A DNA stretch of 64,000 nt from Streptomyces griseoluteus (GCF_004784465.1 NZ_SRRU01000014.1:47471-111470), one strand, 5' to 3'. Positions 24,340 through 32,430 are shown, counted from the stretch's first letter. Numbers and translations are program-made. Notes: generated by a model not told the origin, from the letters alone.

Positions 24340-25482
24340 TCAGCCTGGCCGGCGTCGAGCCCCCGGCCGACCAGGTCGTGACCGGGCGACAGGGGGCGGA
24401 CCGGGTCGGTGCGGGCGGGGAACCAGCGGAGGGTCGTCGTCCCGCGAGCCGGCGTTGGCGGCCTCGACCGCCTTGGCGACCAGGTCGTGGTCAGGCGACA
24501 GGTGACAGACCGGGTCGGTGCGGGCGGCGTCGCCGGTGAGCAGGAACGCCTGGCAGCGACACCCGCCGAAGTCCACCTCCCGCCGGGGGCAGCTCCGGCA
24601 GGGCTCAGGCATCCAGTCGGTCCCCCGGAACGCGGTCATCACCGGGGACTCGGCCCAGATCCGCTCCAGTGAGTCCTCCCGCACGCTGGCCCGCGGCAAT
24701 GGCAGGGACTGGGCGGCCGGGCAGGGCAGGACGTCGCCGTTCGGCGTCACGGTCAGCTGCCGGGAGGCCCAGCCGCCCATGCAGGGCTTCGGGTAGCGGC
24801 TGTAGTAGTCGGGGATGACGTAGATGATGTCCATACGGTCCCGCAACCGCTCGCCGGCGGCCCGTGCGACGGCCTCGGCCGCCTCGAGCTGGGCCCGGCT
24901 CGGCAGCAGCGCGGCACGGTTTCGCCAGGCCCAGCCGTAGTACTGGGTGTTGGCCAGCTCCACCCGGTCCGCGCCCACCTCCTCGGCCAGAGCGAGCACG
25001 TCGGCGACGCGGTCGATGTTGTGCCGGTGCAGCACCACGTTCATGGTGAGCGGCCAGCCCAGCTCCTTGACCACGCCCATCGCTTCGATCTTGCGTCGGA
25101 AGGAGGTGATCCCGGCGATCCGATCGGACACGGCCGGTTCGTCGGCCTGGATGCTGATCTGCACGTGGTCCAGGCCGGCGGCCCGCAGTTCCTCGGCCTT
25201 CCGGCGCGAGAACCCGAGGGCGCTGGTGATGAGGTTGGTGTAGAGGCCCAGGGCGTGGGCGTGCGCGACGAGCTCCACCAGGTCGCGTCGCAGCAGCGGT
25301 TCCCCGCCGGACAGATGGCACTGCAGAACTCCCAGGTCCTCGGCCTCGGTCAGCACCCGCAGCCATTCGTCGGTGGTCAGCTCGTCCTGGTAGTCGGCCA
25401 GGTTCAGCGGGTTGGAGCAGTACGGGCAGGCCAGCGGGCAGCGGTAGGTGAGCTCGGCGAGCAGCCCGAAGGGGCTATCCAT
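24340..25482 (-). CDS. pqqE: PqqE, radical SAM enzyme of PQQ biosynthesis
   Basis: A 380-residue radical SAM/SPASM protein that joins the Glu and Tyr side chains of PqqA, the first committed PQQ step. The SAM cluster is Cys15, Cys19 and Cys22 (YRCPLACPYCSN). SPASM cysteines occur in YPKPCMGGWASRQLTVTP, DVLPCPAA, PEPCRSCPRREVDFGGCRCQ and DPVCHLSP. The start at 25482 overlaps the pqqD stop by 8 bp. The C-terminal 27 or so residues are Pro/Arg-rich and come from an out-of-frame tandem duplication (see 24369-24527), so the native C-terminus is altered. Last gene of the operon. Confidence 0.93.
   Translation of the reverse strand: MDSPFGLLAELTYRCPLACPYCSNPLNLADYQDELTTDEWLRVLTEAEDLGVLQCHLSGGEPLLRRDLVELVAHAHALGLYTNLITSALGFSRRKAEELRAAGLDHVQISIQADEPAVSDRIAGITSFRRKIEAMGVVKELGWPLTMNVVLHRHNIDRVADVLALAEEVGADRVELANTQYYGWAWRNRAALLPSRAQLEAAEAVARAAGERLRDRMDIIYVIPDYYSRYPKPCMGGWASRQLTVTPNGDVLPCPAAQSLPLPRASVREDSLERIWAESPVMTAFRGTDWMPEPCRSCPRREVDFGGCRCQAFLLTGDAARTDPVCHLSPDHDLVAKAVEAANAGSRDDDPPLVPRPHRPGPPPVARSRPGRPGARRRPG
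24369..24527. repeat. Imperfect tandem duplication of the pqqE 3' end
   Basis: Copies at 24369-24418 and 24478-24527 share 44 of 50 bases (by eye), with a period of 109 bp. Similarity continues for about 20-30 bp to their left. On the minus strand the first copy encodes ARTDPVCHLSPDHDLV. The second, one frame off, reads ARTDPVRPLSPGHDLV. The pqqE frame runs through it as Pro/Arg-rich sequence to a stop at 24340. Confidence 0.75.
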
Positions 25483-25804
25483 CGGTGAGCTCCACCCAGC
25501 GCCGGGCGACGAGCCGGGCCAGGAACTGCCGGACCTCGTCGTCGGGGACGGTCTCATAGCGCGCGCCCAGTTCGGTCACGATCTCGGCCACGGTGTGCCG
25601 CCCGTCGCACAGCTCGAGGATGGCCGCGCCGCTGCCGTTCAGAACCACCACCGTCTCGGGGTGCAGCAGGGCCTTGCGCTGCCTGGTCCGGGAGAAGGTG
25701 AGCCGGACATGGGCCGCCAACCGGGGGCGGTCCGATCCGGACACCCCGACGCCGGGAGGGGTCGTGCTGCGGGTCCGGGTCGGTCCGGTACGGGTCGGGT
25801 CCAT
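25475..25804 (-). CDS. pqqD: PqqD, PqqA-binding chaperone
   Basis: A 109-residue protein. The PqqD peptide-binding (RRE) domain covers about residues 25-109, with VVLNGSGAAILELCDGRHTV and FLARLVARRWVEL. It presents PqqA to PqqE. The first 25 residues are a Thr/Pro/Arg-rich extension beyond the usual PqqD length. ATG 25804 has GGAG upstream. It lies 5 bp after pqqC and overlaps pqqE by 8 bp, fitting a need for equal amounts of PqqD and PqqE. Confidence 0.92.
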   Translation of the reverse strand: MDPTRTGPTRTRSTTPPGVGVSGSDRPRLAAHVRLTFSRTRQRKALLHPETVVVLNGSGAAILELCDGRHTVAEIVTELGARYETVPDDEVRQFLARLVARRWVELTDG

Positions 25805-25809
25805 GGTGG

Positions 25810-26517
25810 TCACTCCAGGTAGGCCTGGTCGATGGCGTCCATCAGGCTCCACAGGACGTCACACTTGAACGACAGGGCGTCCACGGCGCGCGCCTGGGAC
25901 TCGGCGGAGAGGCAGTGCGCGGTGACCACCTCGAGGGCGTGCTCGCAGTCGCGTGGCGCCTGCTCCAGGCGGGCGCGGAAGTAGGCAAGGCCCTCGGGGT
26001 CGATCCACGGGTACCACCGCTCGAACGCGGCGAGCCGCGCCGCCATCAGGTCGGGCGCGAACAGCTCGGTGAGCGAGGACGCCACCGCCTCCACCCACGG
26101 GCGGGTCCGGGCGAAGTTCACGTAGGCGTCGACGGCGAACCGCACCCCGGGTACCAGGTGCCGGTGGTCCCGGATCTCCTCGCGGGTCAGCCCGGCGGCC
26201 TCGCCGAGGCGCAGCCAGGCCTCGATGCCGCCCTCGCCCGCGGCAGTGCCGTCGTGCTCGACGATCCGTCGGATCCAGCGGCGACGGACCTCGAGGTCGG
26301 GGCAGTTGGAGAGGATCGCGGCGTCCTTGCGGGGGATGTTCTCCTGGTAGTAGTAGCGGTTGGCCACCCAGCCCCGGATCTGCCGGCGGCTCAGCCGGCC
26401 GGCGTTCATCCGGACATGGAACGGGTGCTGGTCGTGGTATCGCCGCGAGTGGGCCCGCAACGTCTCGACGAAGCCGTCGGCGCCGGTCGGTGTGGTTGTG
26501 GTGGCTGTCGTCGTCAC
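25810..26517 (-). CDS. pqqC: PqqC, pyrroloquinoline-quinone synthase
   Basis: A 235-residue cofactor-free oxidase of the heme-oxygenase-like fold. It performs the last PQQ step, ring closure and eight-electron oxidation. Family blocks are HPFHVRMNAGRLSRRQIRGW, NRYYYQENIPRKDAAILSNC, RIVEHDGTAAGEGGIEAWLR and KCDVLWSLMDAIDQAYL. GTG 26517 lies 4 bp after the pqqB stop, so translation is coupled. The length is normal. The first 11 residues are Thr-rich and probably unstructured. Confidence 0.94.
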   Translation of the reverse strand: MTTTATTTTPTGADGFVETLRAHSRRYHDQHPFHVRMNAGRLSRRQIRGWVANRYYYQENIPRKDAAILSNCPDLEVRRRWIRRIVEHDGTAAGEGGIEAWLRLGEAAGLTREEIRDHRHLVPGVRFAVDAYVNFARTRPWVEAVASSLTELFAPDLMAARLAAFERWYPWIDPEGLAYFRARLEQAPRDCEHALEVVTAHCLSAESQARAVDALSFKCDVLWSLMDAIDQAYLE

Positions 26518-26521
26518 GGCT

Positions 26522-27409
26522 CTACACCTGGATCTCGAGGCCGTCCATGGCCACTTCCATGCCGCTCTCCTCCAAGGTGCGCCGCTCGGGCGTGTCCTCC
26601 AGGAGTATCGGATTGGTGTTGTTCATGTGCACGAAGATCGTCCGCCCCAGCCCCAGCGACGGGAGCTGTGCCAGACTGCCGTCCGGGCCGTCGATGGGCA
26701 GGTGGCCCATCTCCCGTGACGTCTTGCGGGCGAGGCCGAGCCGTATGAGTTCGTCGTCGTGCCAGCAGGTCCCGTCGATCAGCAGGCACGCGCACCCCTC
26801 GAGCTCCACGCGGAGTGCGGCGGTCAGCGACTGCACGCAGGGCAGGTACACCAGGCTTCCCCCGCCGCGCTCGTCGGTCAGCCGGTAGCCCACGACGCGG
26901 CCGTGGTCCACCCCGGCTCCGAAACGGTCGCGCTTGGTGGTGGGTACGCCGAACGCCCGGCAGGACAGCCCGTCCGCCAGGGCGAAGCCGGTGCCGGGGA
27001 GCACTGCCCGCCACTCGACCGGGCAGTAGCGCTCCAGCGTGCGCAGAATCCCCGAGCCGTCGGACAGGGTCTTGCGCACCGCCGGTGTGGCGTACAGCCG
27101 CAGGGCGCGGGCCTCGCGCAACAGGAGCAGGCCCAGCGTGTGGTCCAGTTCGGCATCGGTGAGCAGCACCGCCTCCAGCGGCGTCGTCCGGTCGTCGTGC
27201 GGGTGCAGGCCGGGAAAGTCCTCGATCTGGGTGGGGACATCGGGCGAGGCGTTGATGAGGAACCACCGGCGGCGGTCGGCGCTGACCACGACCGACGACT
27301 GGGTGCGCGCGAGACCGGGCCGGGCGCGAACCGCGGCGCACACCGGGCAGCCGCAGTTCCACTGCGGGGAGCCGCCTCCCGCCGCCGAGCCCAGCACGCG
27401 CACCAACAC
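26522..27409 (-). CDS. pqqB: PqqB, metallo-beta-lactamase-fold protein of PQQ biosynthesis
   Basis: A 295-residue PqqB. The N-terminal VLGSAAGGGSPQWNCGCPVC carries the zinc-binding Cys cluster. LTDAELDHTLGLLLLRE is the altered metal motif of PqqB, and MNNTNPILLEDTPERRTLEE is a conserved C-terminal stretch. It is thought to hydroxylate the peptide-derived Tyr intermediate. GTG 27409 follows GGAG with a 7-bp gap. A 121-bp spacer with a strong hairpin separates it from pqqA. Confidence 0.94.
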   Translation of the reverse strand: MLVRVLGSAAGGGSPQWNCGCPVCAAVRARPGLARTQSSVVVSADRRRWFLINASPDVPTQIEDFPGLHPHDDRTTPLEAVLLTDAELDHTLGLLLLREARALRLYATPAVRKTLSDGSGILRTLERYCPVEWRAVLPGTGFALADGLSCRAFGVPTTKRDRFGAGVDHGRVVGYRLTDERGGGSLVYLPCVQSLTAALRVELEGCACLLIDGTCWHDDELIRLGLARKTSREMGHLPIDGPDGSLAQLPSLGLGRTIFVHMNNTNPILLEDTPERRTLEESGMEVAMDGLEIQV

Positions 27410-27491
27410 GCCCGCACTCCGTTCATCGTTCCTCGTTCATCGAGGTCCGGGGCCGTCGCCGACCCGGCCGTCCGTGACCTCCCGAGCCGTC

Positions 27492-27522
27492 GGGCGGCGC
27501 CTGACCAGGTCCGGCGCCGCCC
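27492..27522 (-). other. Intercistronic hairpin between pqqA and pqqB
   Basis: GGGCGGCGCC and GGCGCCGCCC form a perfect 10-bp stem with an 11-nt loop, 8 bp past the pqqA stop in the minus-strand transcript. There is no U run, so partial termination or 3'-end protection of pqqA mRNA is more likely than full termination. Confidence 0.7.
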
Positions 27523-27530
27523 CATATCAG

Positions 27531-27626
27531 CTAGTCCTCCAACCGAGCGAGGTACATGGTCACCTCGGCCGCGACCGCGATCTCGTCGAATTCGGGCGTC
27601 TCCCACACAGTTCGCTGAGACTCCAT
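27531..27626 (-). CDS. pqqA: PqqA, PQQ precursor peptide
   Basis: A 31-residue peptide starting MESQRTVWETPEFDEIAVAA. Glu21 and Tyr25 (EVTMY) are the residues that become PQQ, spaced E-x3-Y as in all PqqA, and the tail LARLED is short. The ribosome site AGAGGAGG is the strongest in the operon, 7-8 bp from ATG 27626, fitting a substrate needed in excess. It lies 47 bp after the dehydrogenase stop. The whole peptide, not an isolated motif, matches PqqA. Confidence 0.95.
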   Translation of the reverse strand: MESQRTVWETPEFDEIAVAAEVTMYLARLED

Positions 27627-27673
27627 GGATTCACCTCCTCTCCGCCGGGTTCACGGCACGCTCCGGTCACGCG

Positions 27674-29377
27674 CTACGACGGTTCCGGGAGGGCGAAGAC
27701 GATCAGGGCGCTTCCGTGCCCCGCGCCGAGCATGCCGGGGAGGAATCCCTCGGCCCATCCGCCCCAGCCGACCGGCACGGCCACGTACTGCCTGCCTTCG
27801 ACCATGTAGGTGGTCGGGCTGCTGTGGTGGCCGCTTCCGCACTGGAACTGCCACAGCATCTCCCCGGTGCGGGCGTCGAGCGCGTTGAACTCCCCGGACG
27901 GTTCACCGGCGAACACCAGGTCACCGCCGGTGGCCAGCGTAGAGGCGCACATGGGGAGTTCGTTGCGCCAGCGCCACTTCTCCTCGCCGGTGGCGTCGAA
28001 CGCGCTGATGGACCCCGCCATGTCCTCGATGTCCACCTGAACGCCCGCACCCCAGTAGGGAATGCTCTCCTTGAATTCCCGGCGCCGCCGGGTTGCCGTG
28101 GCACCGGTGTCCTGGACCGGGACGTAGAAGAGCCCGGTCTTCGGGCTGTAGGACGCGTGGGTCCATTCCTTGGCACCGGCCGGACCGGGGTAGAAGTGGA
28201 CCGGTTCTCCCTCCTTGTCCGGGTACACCTTGGCCGTCACCTGGCCGTCCCTCGTGATCGCCCCCCAGGTGATGCGGTCGACGAAGGGAGTGATCCCGAC
28301 CCTCTCGCCGTTCGTGCGGTCGAGGACGAAGAAGTAGCCGTTCTTGTCGAAGTGTCCGAGCAGTTTGCGCCCGTCCTGCTCGAACAGGATGCACTCGGCG
28401 ATGCTGTCGTAGTCCCACAGGTCGTGCGGGGTGCACTGGTAGTGCCAGCGGATCTGTCCGCTGTCCACATCGACGGCGATGACGCTGTCGGTGAAGAGGT
28501 TGTCGCCCTCGCGGACGCCTCCGTCGAAGTCGGGCGCCGGGTTGCCGGTGCCGACGTACAGCAGGTTCGTCTCCGGGTCGAAGGTGCCGGTGACCCAGCA
28601 GTTTGCCCCGCCCCGTGCCCAGGCCTCGCCGTCTGCGGGCCAGGTCTCCGAACCGGGCTCCCCCGGCTTCGGCACCGTGTAGCAGCGCCACTGGTGCTCG
28701 CCGGTTTCGAGGTCGAACGCGTCGAGGTGGCCGCGTACGCCGAACTCACCGCCGGAACTCCCTACGATGACCATGTTTTTCACGATCAGCGGGGCGACGG
28801 TGGCGCTCTCCCCGGCCCGGACGTCTCCGTAGGTCTTGTCCCAGACCCGCTTGCCGGTGGTGGCGTCGAGCGCGAGCAGACGGGCATTCGCCGTGACGAA
28901 GAAGACCTTCCCCTCAGCCACGGCCACCCCTCGGTTCACGTTCCCGCAGCACAAGGACACGTCGAAGGGGACCGCATGCTTGTACCGCCAGATCTCCACA
29001 CCCGTCTTCGCGTCGAGGGCCCAGACCCAGCCGTCCCAGCCGGAGAGGAACATGACGCCGTCGACGATGATCGGGGCGGCCTCGAACGAGTAGGTCGACG
29101 CGCCCGCGATCAGGCCGGTCGTGCCGGCCTGGAAGACCCATGCCGGGACCAGGCGCTTGACGTTCTCCGTGTTGATCTGGTCCAGCGGGCTGTACCGCTG
29201 CCCGTTGTAGGCGCCGTAGTAGGTGAGCCAGTTCTGGGGTTCCTCGCCGGCATTGAGTATGCGCTCGTAGTTGATGCCTGCCACTACCGGCGGCGCGACG
29301 TCCCCGCCCGCGATCTTGCCGCTCAGCTTCCCCTGGTCGACAGCCTCTCCCGCGTCCACGTAGTCGACGGTGGTCAT
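27674..29377 (-). CDS. PQQ-dependent dehydrogenase with lanthanide-type active site
   Basis: A 567-residue eight-bladed quinoprotein dehydrogenase. Tryptophan-docking repeats recur (ALDAKTGVEIW, AFDLETGEHQW, ALDARTGEMLW). Active-site features are vicinal Cys143-Cys144 (SLCCGNVNRG), Glu211 (GGEFGVRG), Asn279 (VGTGNPAP), catalytic Asp322 and, two residues on, Asp324 (TPHDLWDYDS). The extra Asp is the mark of XoxF/ExaF-like lanthanide enzymes; calcium enzymes usually have Ala or Ser there. There is no C-terminal cytochrome domain. ATG 29377 has AAGGAGG at optimal distance, and no hydrophobic signal sequence follows or precedes in frame. The substrate is probably an alcohol or aldehyde. Confidence 0.92.
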   Translation of the reverse strand: MTTVDYVDAGEAVDQGKLSGKIAGGDVAPPVVAGINYERILNAGEEPQNWLTYYGAYNGQRYSPLDQINTENVKRLVPAWVFQAGTTGLIAGASTYSFEAAPIIVDGVMFLSGWDGWVWALDAKTGVEIWRYKHAVPFDVSLCCGNVNRGVAVAEGKVFFVTANARLLALDATTGKRVWDKTYGDVRAGESATVAPLIVKNMVIVGSSGGEFGVRGHLDAFDLETGEHQWRCYTVPKPGEPGSETWPADGEAWARGGANCWVTGTFDPETNLLYVGTGNPAPDFDGGVREGDNLFTDSVIAVDVDSGQIRWHYQCTPHDLWDYDSIAECILFEQDGRKLLGHFDKNGYFFVLDRTNGERVGITPFVDRITWGAITRDGQVTAKVYPDKEGEPVHFYPGPAGAKEWTHASYSPKTGLFYVPVQDTGATATRRRREFKESIPYWGAGVQVDIEDMAGSISAFDATGEEKWRWRNELPMCASTLATGGDLVFAGEPSGEFNALDARTGEMLWQFQCGSGHHSSPTTYMVEGRQYVAVPVGWGGWAEGFLPGMLGAGHGSALIVFALPEPS

Positions 29378-29393
29378 TTGTTCCTCCTTCTTC

Positions 29394-29855
29394 CTACGGC
29401 CGCGGCTGTTCGGGACGGTCGAGGCGAGCCTCCGGCGGAGCGTCCCCCAGGACGACGATGGCACCGGTCAGTCCCCGGCCCTCGTCATTGCCCGTGGGCG
29501 AGCTGAACCAGTAGTAACCAGGCCCGTCGAGGTTGAGGTGCGCCCGTCCTCGCGAATGGTTCACCAACCAGATGAACTTCCGGTCGCCATTGCTCGGCAG
29601 GAGCGCGCAGTGCGTGTTGTCGTCGTCATTGACGAGCTCGAGCTCGATATCACCGCCATGGGGCATGACCAGAATGGAGGGATCCCAGGTCAGCTCATCC
29701 GGCTGGATACGAATGGTGGCCTGCATGCGGCCTTCCGGTCCCTCGGTGGCCTCACTCACACTTCCGGTACACAGCACCTGTCCCAGCGTGGCTTTGTTCT
29801 GTGCGTCCAGCCCGATCCTGTCCAGCAGGTCGGCTCGCTCCTGCGCGGTCGTCAT
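29394..29855 (-). CDS. Degenerate cupredoxin-like protein
   Basis: A 153-residue protein. Residues about 45-137 have a cupredoxin-like strand pattern ending GYYWFSSPTGNDEGRGLTGA. Compared with plastocyanin (YxxxCSPHxxxGMxG), the copper ligands are replaced: Cys by Ser118, His by Thr121, Met by Leu129. An N-terminal His82 (NTHCALLPS) remains next to Cys83. It has no signal peptide. It is the first gene of the operon, 16 bp before the PQQ dehydrogenase, so it may be a small subunit or assembly partner rather than an electron carrier. The alignment to plastocyanin is by eye. Confidence 0.65.
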   Translation of the reverse strand: MTTAQERADLLDRIGLDAQNKATLGQVLCTGSVSEATEGPEGRMQATIRIQPDELTWDPSILVMPHGGDIELELVNDDDNTHCALLPSNGDRKFIWLVNHSRGRAHLNLDGPGYYWFSSPTGNDEGRGLTGAIVVLGDAPPEARLDRPEQPRP

Positions 29856-30189
29856 CGGGGCTTCACTCCCCTCATCCCGAATCTCTGTTCATTCCGCATC
29901 GGCCGCGCTGAAGGCGGCACGTCACAGCCAGCTGCGCGCACCGCGAAATTCCCCTTTGGTATCGCCTGATGTCCGGCTGTAACCGGTGCTAAAGGAGCGC
30001 CCCACGCCGAATGAATAGCACCGGAAAGGATGCGAAATCGGTGGTCAGGAAAGACGCTACGCCGGACGAATCACACCGACAAGGCGAGCCCTGTTTCGGG
30101 CCGGCTCATACCGTTCGTTCGCGACCGGCTGCCGTTCGTACCCGATGTGCCGCCGTTGAGAGCGGTCGCGCCGCACTGCGACGCGTCGA
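29856..30189. other. Leader/promoter region of the PQQ operon, downstream of katG
   Basis: These 334 bp lie between the katG stop and the cupredoxin start and should hold the katG 3' end and the PQQ operon promoter. GC content is lower than in the flanking core chromosome. I see only weak repeats (GTTCGTTCG and GCCGTTCGT near 30115 and 30132) and no confident operator. Confidence 0.4.
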
Positions 30190-32430
30190 TCAGGCGAGGT
30201 CGTACCGATCGAGGTTCATGACCTTGGTCCACGCGGCGACGAAGTCCTGCACGAACTTCTCCTGTGCGTCGTCGCTCGCGTAGACCTCCGCGACGGCACG
30301 CAGCTCGGGGTTGGAGCCGAAGACGAGGTCGACGCGGCTACCGGTCCACTTGACCTCGCCGGTGGCGCGGTCGCGCCCCTCGAAGGCTTCCGCGGTCGCG
30401 GACGTCGGCTTCCATTCCGTGTCCGCGTCGAGCAGATTCACGAAGAAGTCGTTGGTCAGCGAACCGGGCGCCGCGGTGAAGACGCCCAGCGGCGACTGCT
30501 GGTGGTTGGCGCCCAGCACCCGCAGGCCACCCACGAGGACGGTCATCTCGGGCGCGCTCAGGTTCAGCAGGTTCGCGCGGTCGACCAGCAGGTGCTCCGA
30601 CGGCAGCCGGCCGCCCTTGCCAAGGTAGTTGCGGAACCCGTCGGCGGTCGGCTCGAGCGGGGCGAAGGACTCCACATCGGTCCACTCCTGCGTGGCGTCC
30701 GTGCGTCCCGGACTGAAGGGGACCTCGACGTCGTGGCCGGCGGTGCTGGCGGCGTGCTCCACGGCGGCGGCTCCGCCGAGCACGATGAGGTCGGCCAGCG
30801 AGATCCTCTTGTCGCCCGCCTGGCAGCTGTTGAAGGACTCCTGGATCCCCTCCAGGGTGTGCAGCACCTGTGCCAGCGTGTCGGGGTCGTTGACCTCCCA
30901 GTCCCGCTGCGGCTCGAGGCGGATGCGGGCCCCGTTCGCCCCGCCACGCCTGTCGCTGGCGCGGAACGTCGAGGCCGACGCCCACGCGGTGGAGACGAGC
31001 TGGGAGACGGACAGCCCGGAGGCGAGGACCTGGCTCTTGAGCGCGGCTATGTCCGCCGCCCCGACGAGCATGTGGTCCACGGCGGGGACCGGGTCCTGCC
31101 AGAGCAGCGTCTCGCGGGGAACCAGCGGTCCGAGGTAGCGGTGGATCGGCCCCATGTCGAGGTGCGTCAGCTTGAACCAGACCCGGGCGAACGCGTCCGC
31201 GAGCTGGTCCGGGTTCTCCAGGAAGCGTCGCGAGATCGACTCGTAGACGGGGTCCGACCGCAGAGCGAGGTCCGTCGTCAGAATCGTCGGGGCGTGGGTC
31301 GCCGACGGGTCGTGGGCGTCCGGCACTGTGCCGGCCCCGCCGCCGTCTCTCGGGATCCACTGCCACAGACCGGCGGGACTCAGCTCCAGGTCCCACTCGT
31401 AGCCGAACAGGGTCTCGAAGAAGCCGTTGTCCCATGTCGTCGGGGTGGGTGTCCACGTACCCTCGAGCCCACTGGAGATGGCGTCCCTGCCCTTTCCGGT
31501 GCCGTAGCTGCTCTTCCAGCCCAAGCCCTGCTGTTCGAGGGGGGCGCCCTCGGGTTCGGGGCCGAGGTGGGCGACCGGGTCCGCCGCGCCGTGGGTCTTG
31601 CCGAACGTGTGGCCGCCCGCGATCAGCGCGACGGTCTCCTGGTCGTTCATCCCCATGCGCCGGAACGTCTCGCGGATGTCCCGGGCCGCGGTGAGCGGGT
31701 CCGGGACGGTGTTCGGTCCCTCGGGGTTGACGTAGATGAGGCCCATCTGGTCGGCGGCCAGAGGGTTCTCCAGTTGCCGGACGCCGCCGTGACGTTCGTC
31801 GCCGAGCCAGACGTGCTCGGGGCCCCAGTAGACGTCCTCGTCGGGCTCCCAGACGTCCGCCCGGCCGCCGGCGAAGCCGAAGGTCGTGAGGCCCATCGTC
31901 TCCAGGGCGCGGTTGCCCGCGAAGATCATCAGGTCGGCCCAGGAGATCTTGCGGCCGTACTTCTTCTTCACCGGCCAGAGCAGCCGGCGCGCCTTGTCGA
32001 GATTGCGGTTGTCCGGCCAGCTGTTCAGCGGCGCGAAACGCTGCATGCCGGCGCCGGCGCCACCACGGCCGTCGTGGATGCGGTACGTGCCCGCGCTGTG
32101 CCACACCATCCGGATCATGAGCGGCCCGTAGTGGCCGAAGTCGGCCGGCCACCAGTCCTGCGACGTCGTGAGCACCTCGTCGACGTCCCGCGCCAGGGCG
32201 TCCAGGTCGAGAGTCCGGAACTCCGCGGGGTAGTCGAAGTCCTCGCCCATGGGGTCGGCCATGGCGGGGTGTTTTCGGAGAATCGCCAGGTTGACCTGGT
32301 CCGGCCACCAGTCGCGGTTGCCCGCGCTCCCGATCGCGCCACCGCGGTGCCCGGCCGGGGCAGAGAGGCCGAGGCCGCCCCCGCCCCCGACGTTCGTCTC
32401 GCCGACAACGGCGTCCGGACTGTCGGACAC
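30190..32430 (-). CDS. katG: Catalase-peroxidase KatG
   Basis: A 746-residue bifunctional heme enzyme that removes hydrogen peroxide. The distal site is Arg107, Trp110 and His111 (MIRMVWHSAGTYR). The Met-Tyr-Trp cross-link partners are Tyr233 (LIYVNPEGPN) and Met259 (FRRMGMND). The proximal heme ligand is His274 (GGHTFGKTHG). The C-terminal duplicated, heme-free domain is complete. GTG 32430 has AGGAGGAG upstream. No furA precedes it, unlike the usual actinobacterial furA-katG order. Instead it follows a GAF-LytTR regulator by 40 bp. Confidence 0.95.
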   Translation of the reverse strand: MSDSPDAVVGETNVGGGGGLGLSAPAGHRGGAIGSAGNRDWWPDQVNLAILRKHPAMADPMGEDFDYPAEFRTLDLDALARDVDEVLTTSQDWWPADFGHYGPLMIRMVWHSAGTYRIHDGRGGAGAGMQRFAPLNSWPDNRNLDKARRLLWPVKKKYGRKISWADLMIFAGNRALETMGLTTFGFAGGRADVWEPDEDVYWGPEHVWLGDERHGGVRQLENPLAADQMGLIYVNPEGPNTVPDPLTAARDIRETFRRMGMNDQETVALIAGGHTFGKTHGAADPVAHLGPEPEGAPLEQQGLGWKSSYGTGKGRDAISSGLEGTWTPTPTTWDNGFFETLFGYEWDLELSPAGLWQWIPRDGGGAGTVPDAHDPSATHAPTILTTDLALRSDPVYESISRRFLENPDQLADAFARVWFKLTHLDMGPIHRYLGPLVPRETLLWQDPVPAVDHMLVGAADIAALKSQVLASGLSVSQLVSTAWASASTFRASDRRGGANGARIRLEPQRDWEVNDPDTLAQVLHTLEGIQESFNSCQAGDKRISLADLIVLGGAAAVEHAASTAGHDVEVPFSPGRTDATQEWTDVESFAPLEPTADGFRNYLGKGGRLPSEHLLVDRANLLNLSAPEMTVLVGGLRVLGANHQQSPLGVFTAAPGSLTNDFFVNLLDADTEWKPTSATAEAFEGRDRATGEVKWTGSRVDLVFGSNPELRAVAEVYASDDAQEKFVQDFVAAWTKVMNLDRYDLA

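Noticed and set aside
26759..29506. Long plus-strand open frame opposite pqqB, pqqA and the PQQ dehydrogenase
   Set aside because: Runs antisense to genes with intact motifs; composition is low-complexity.
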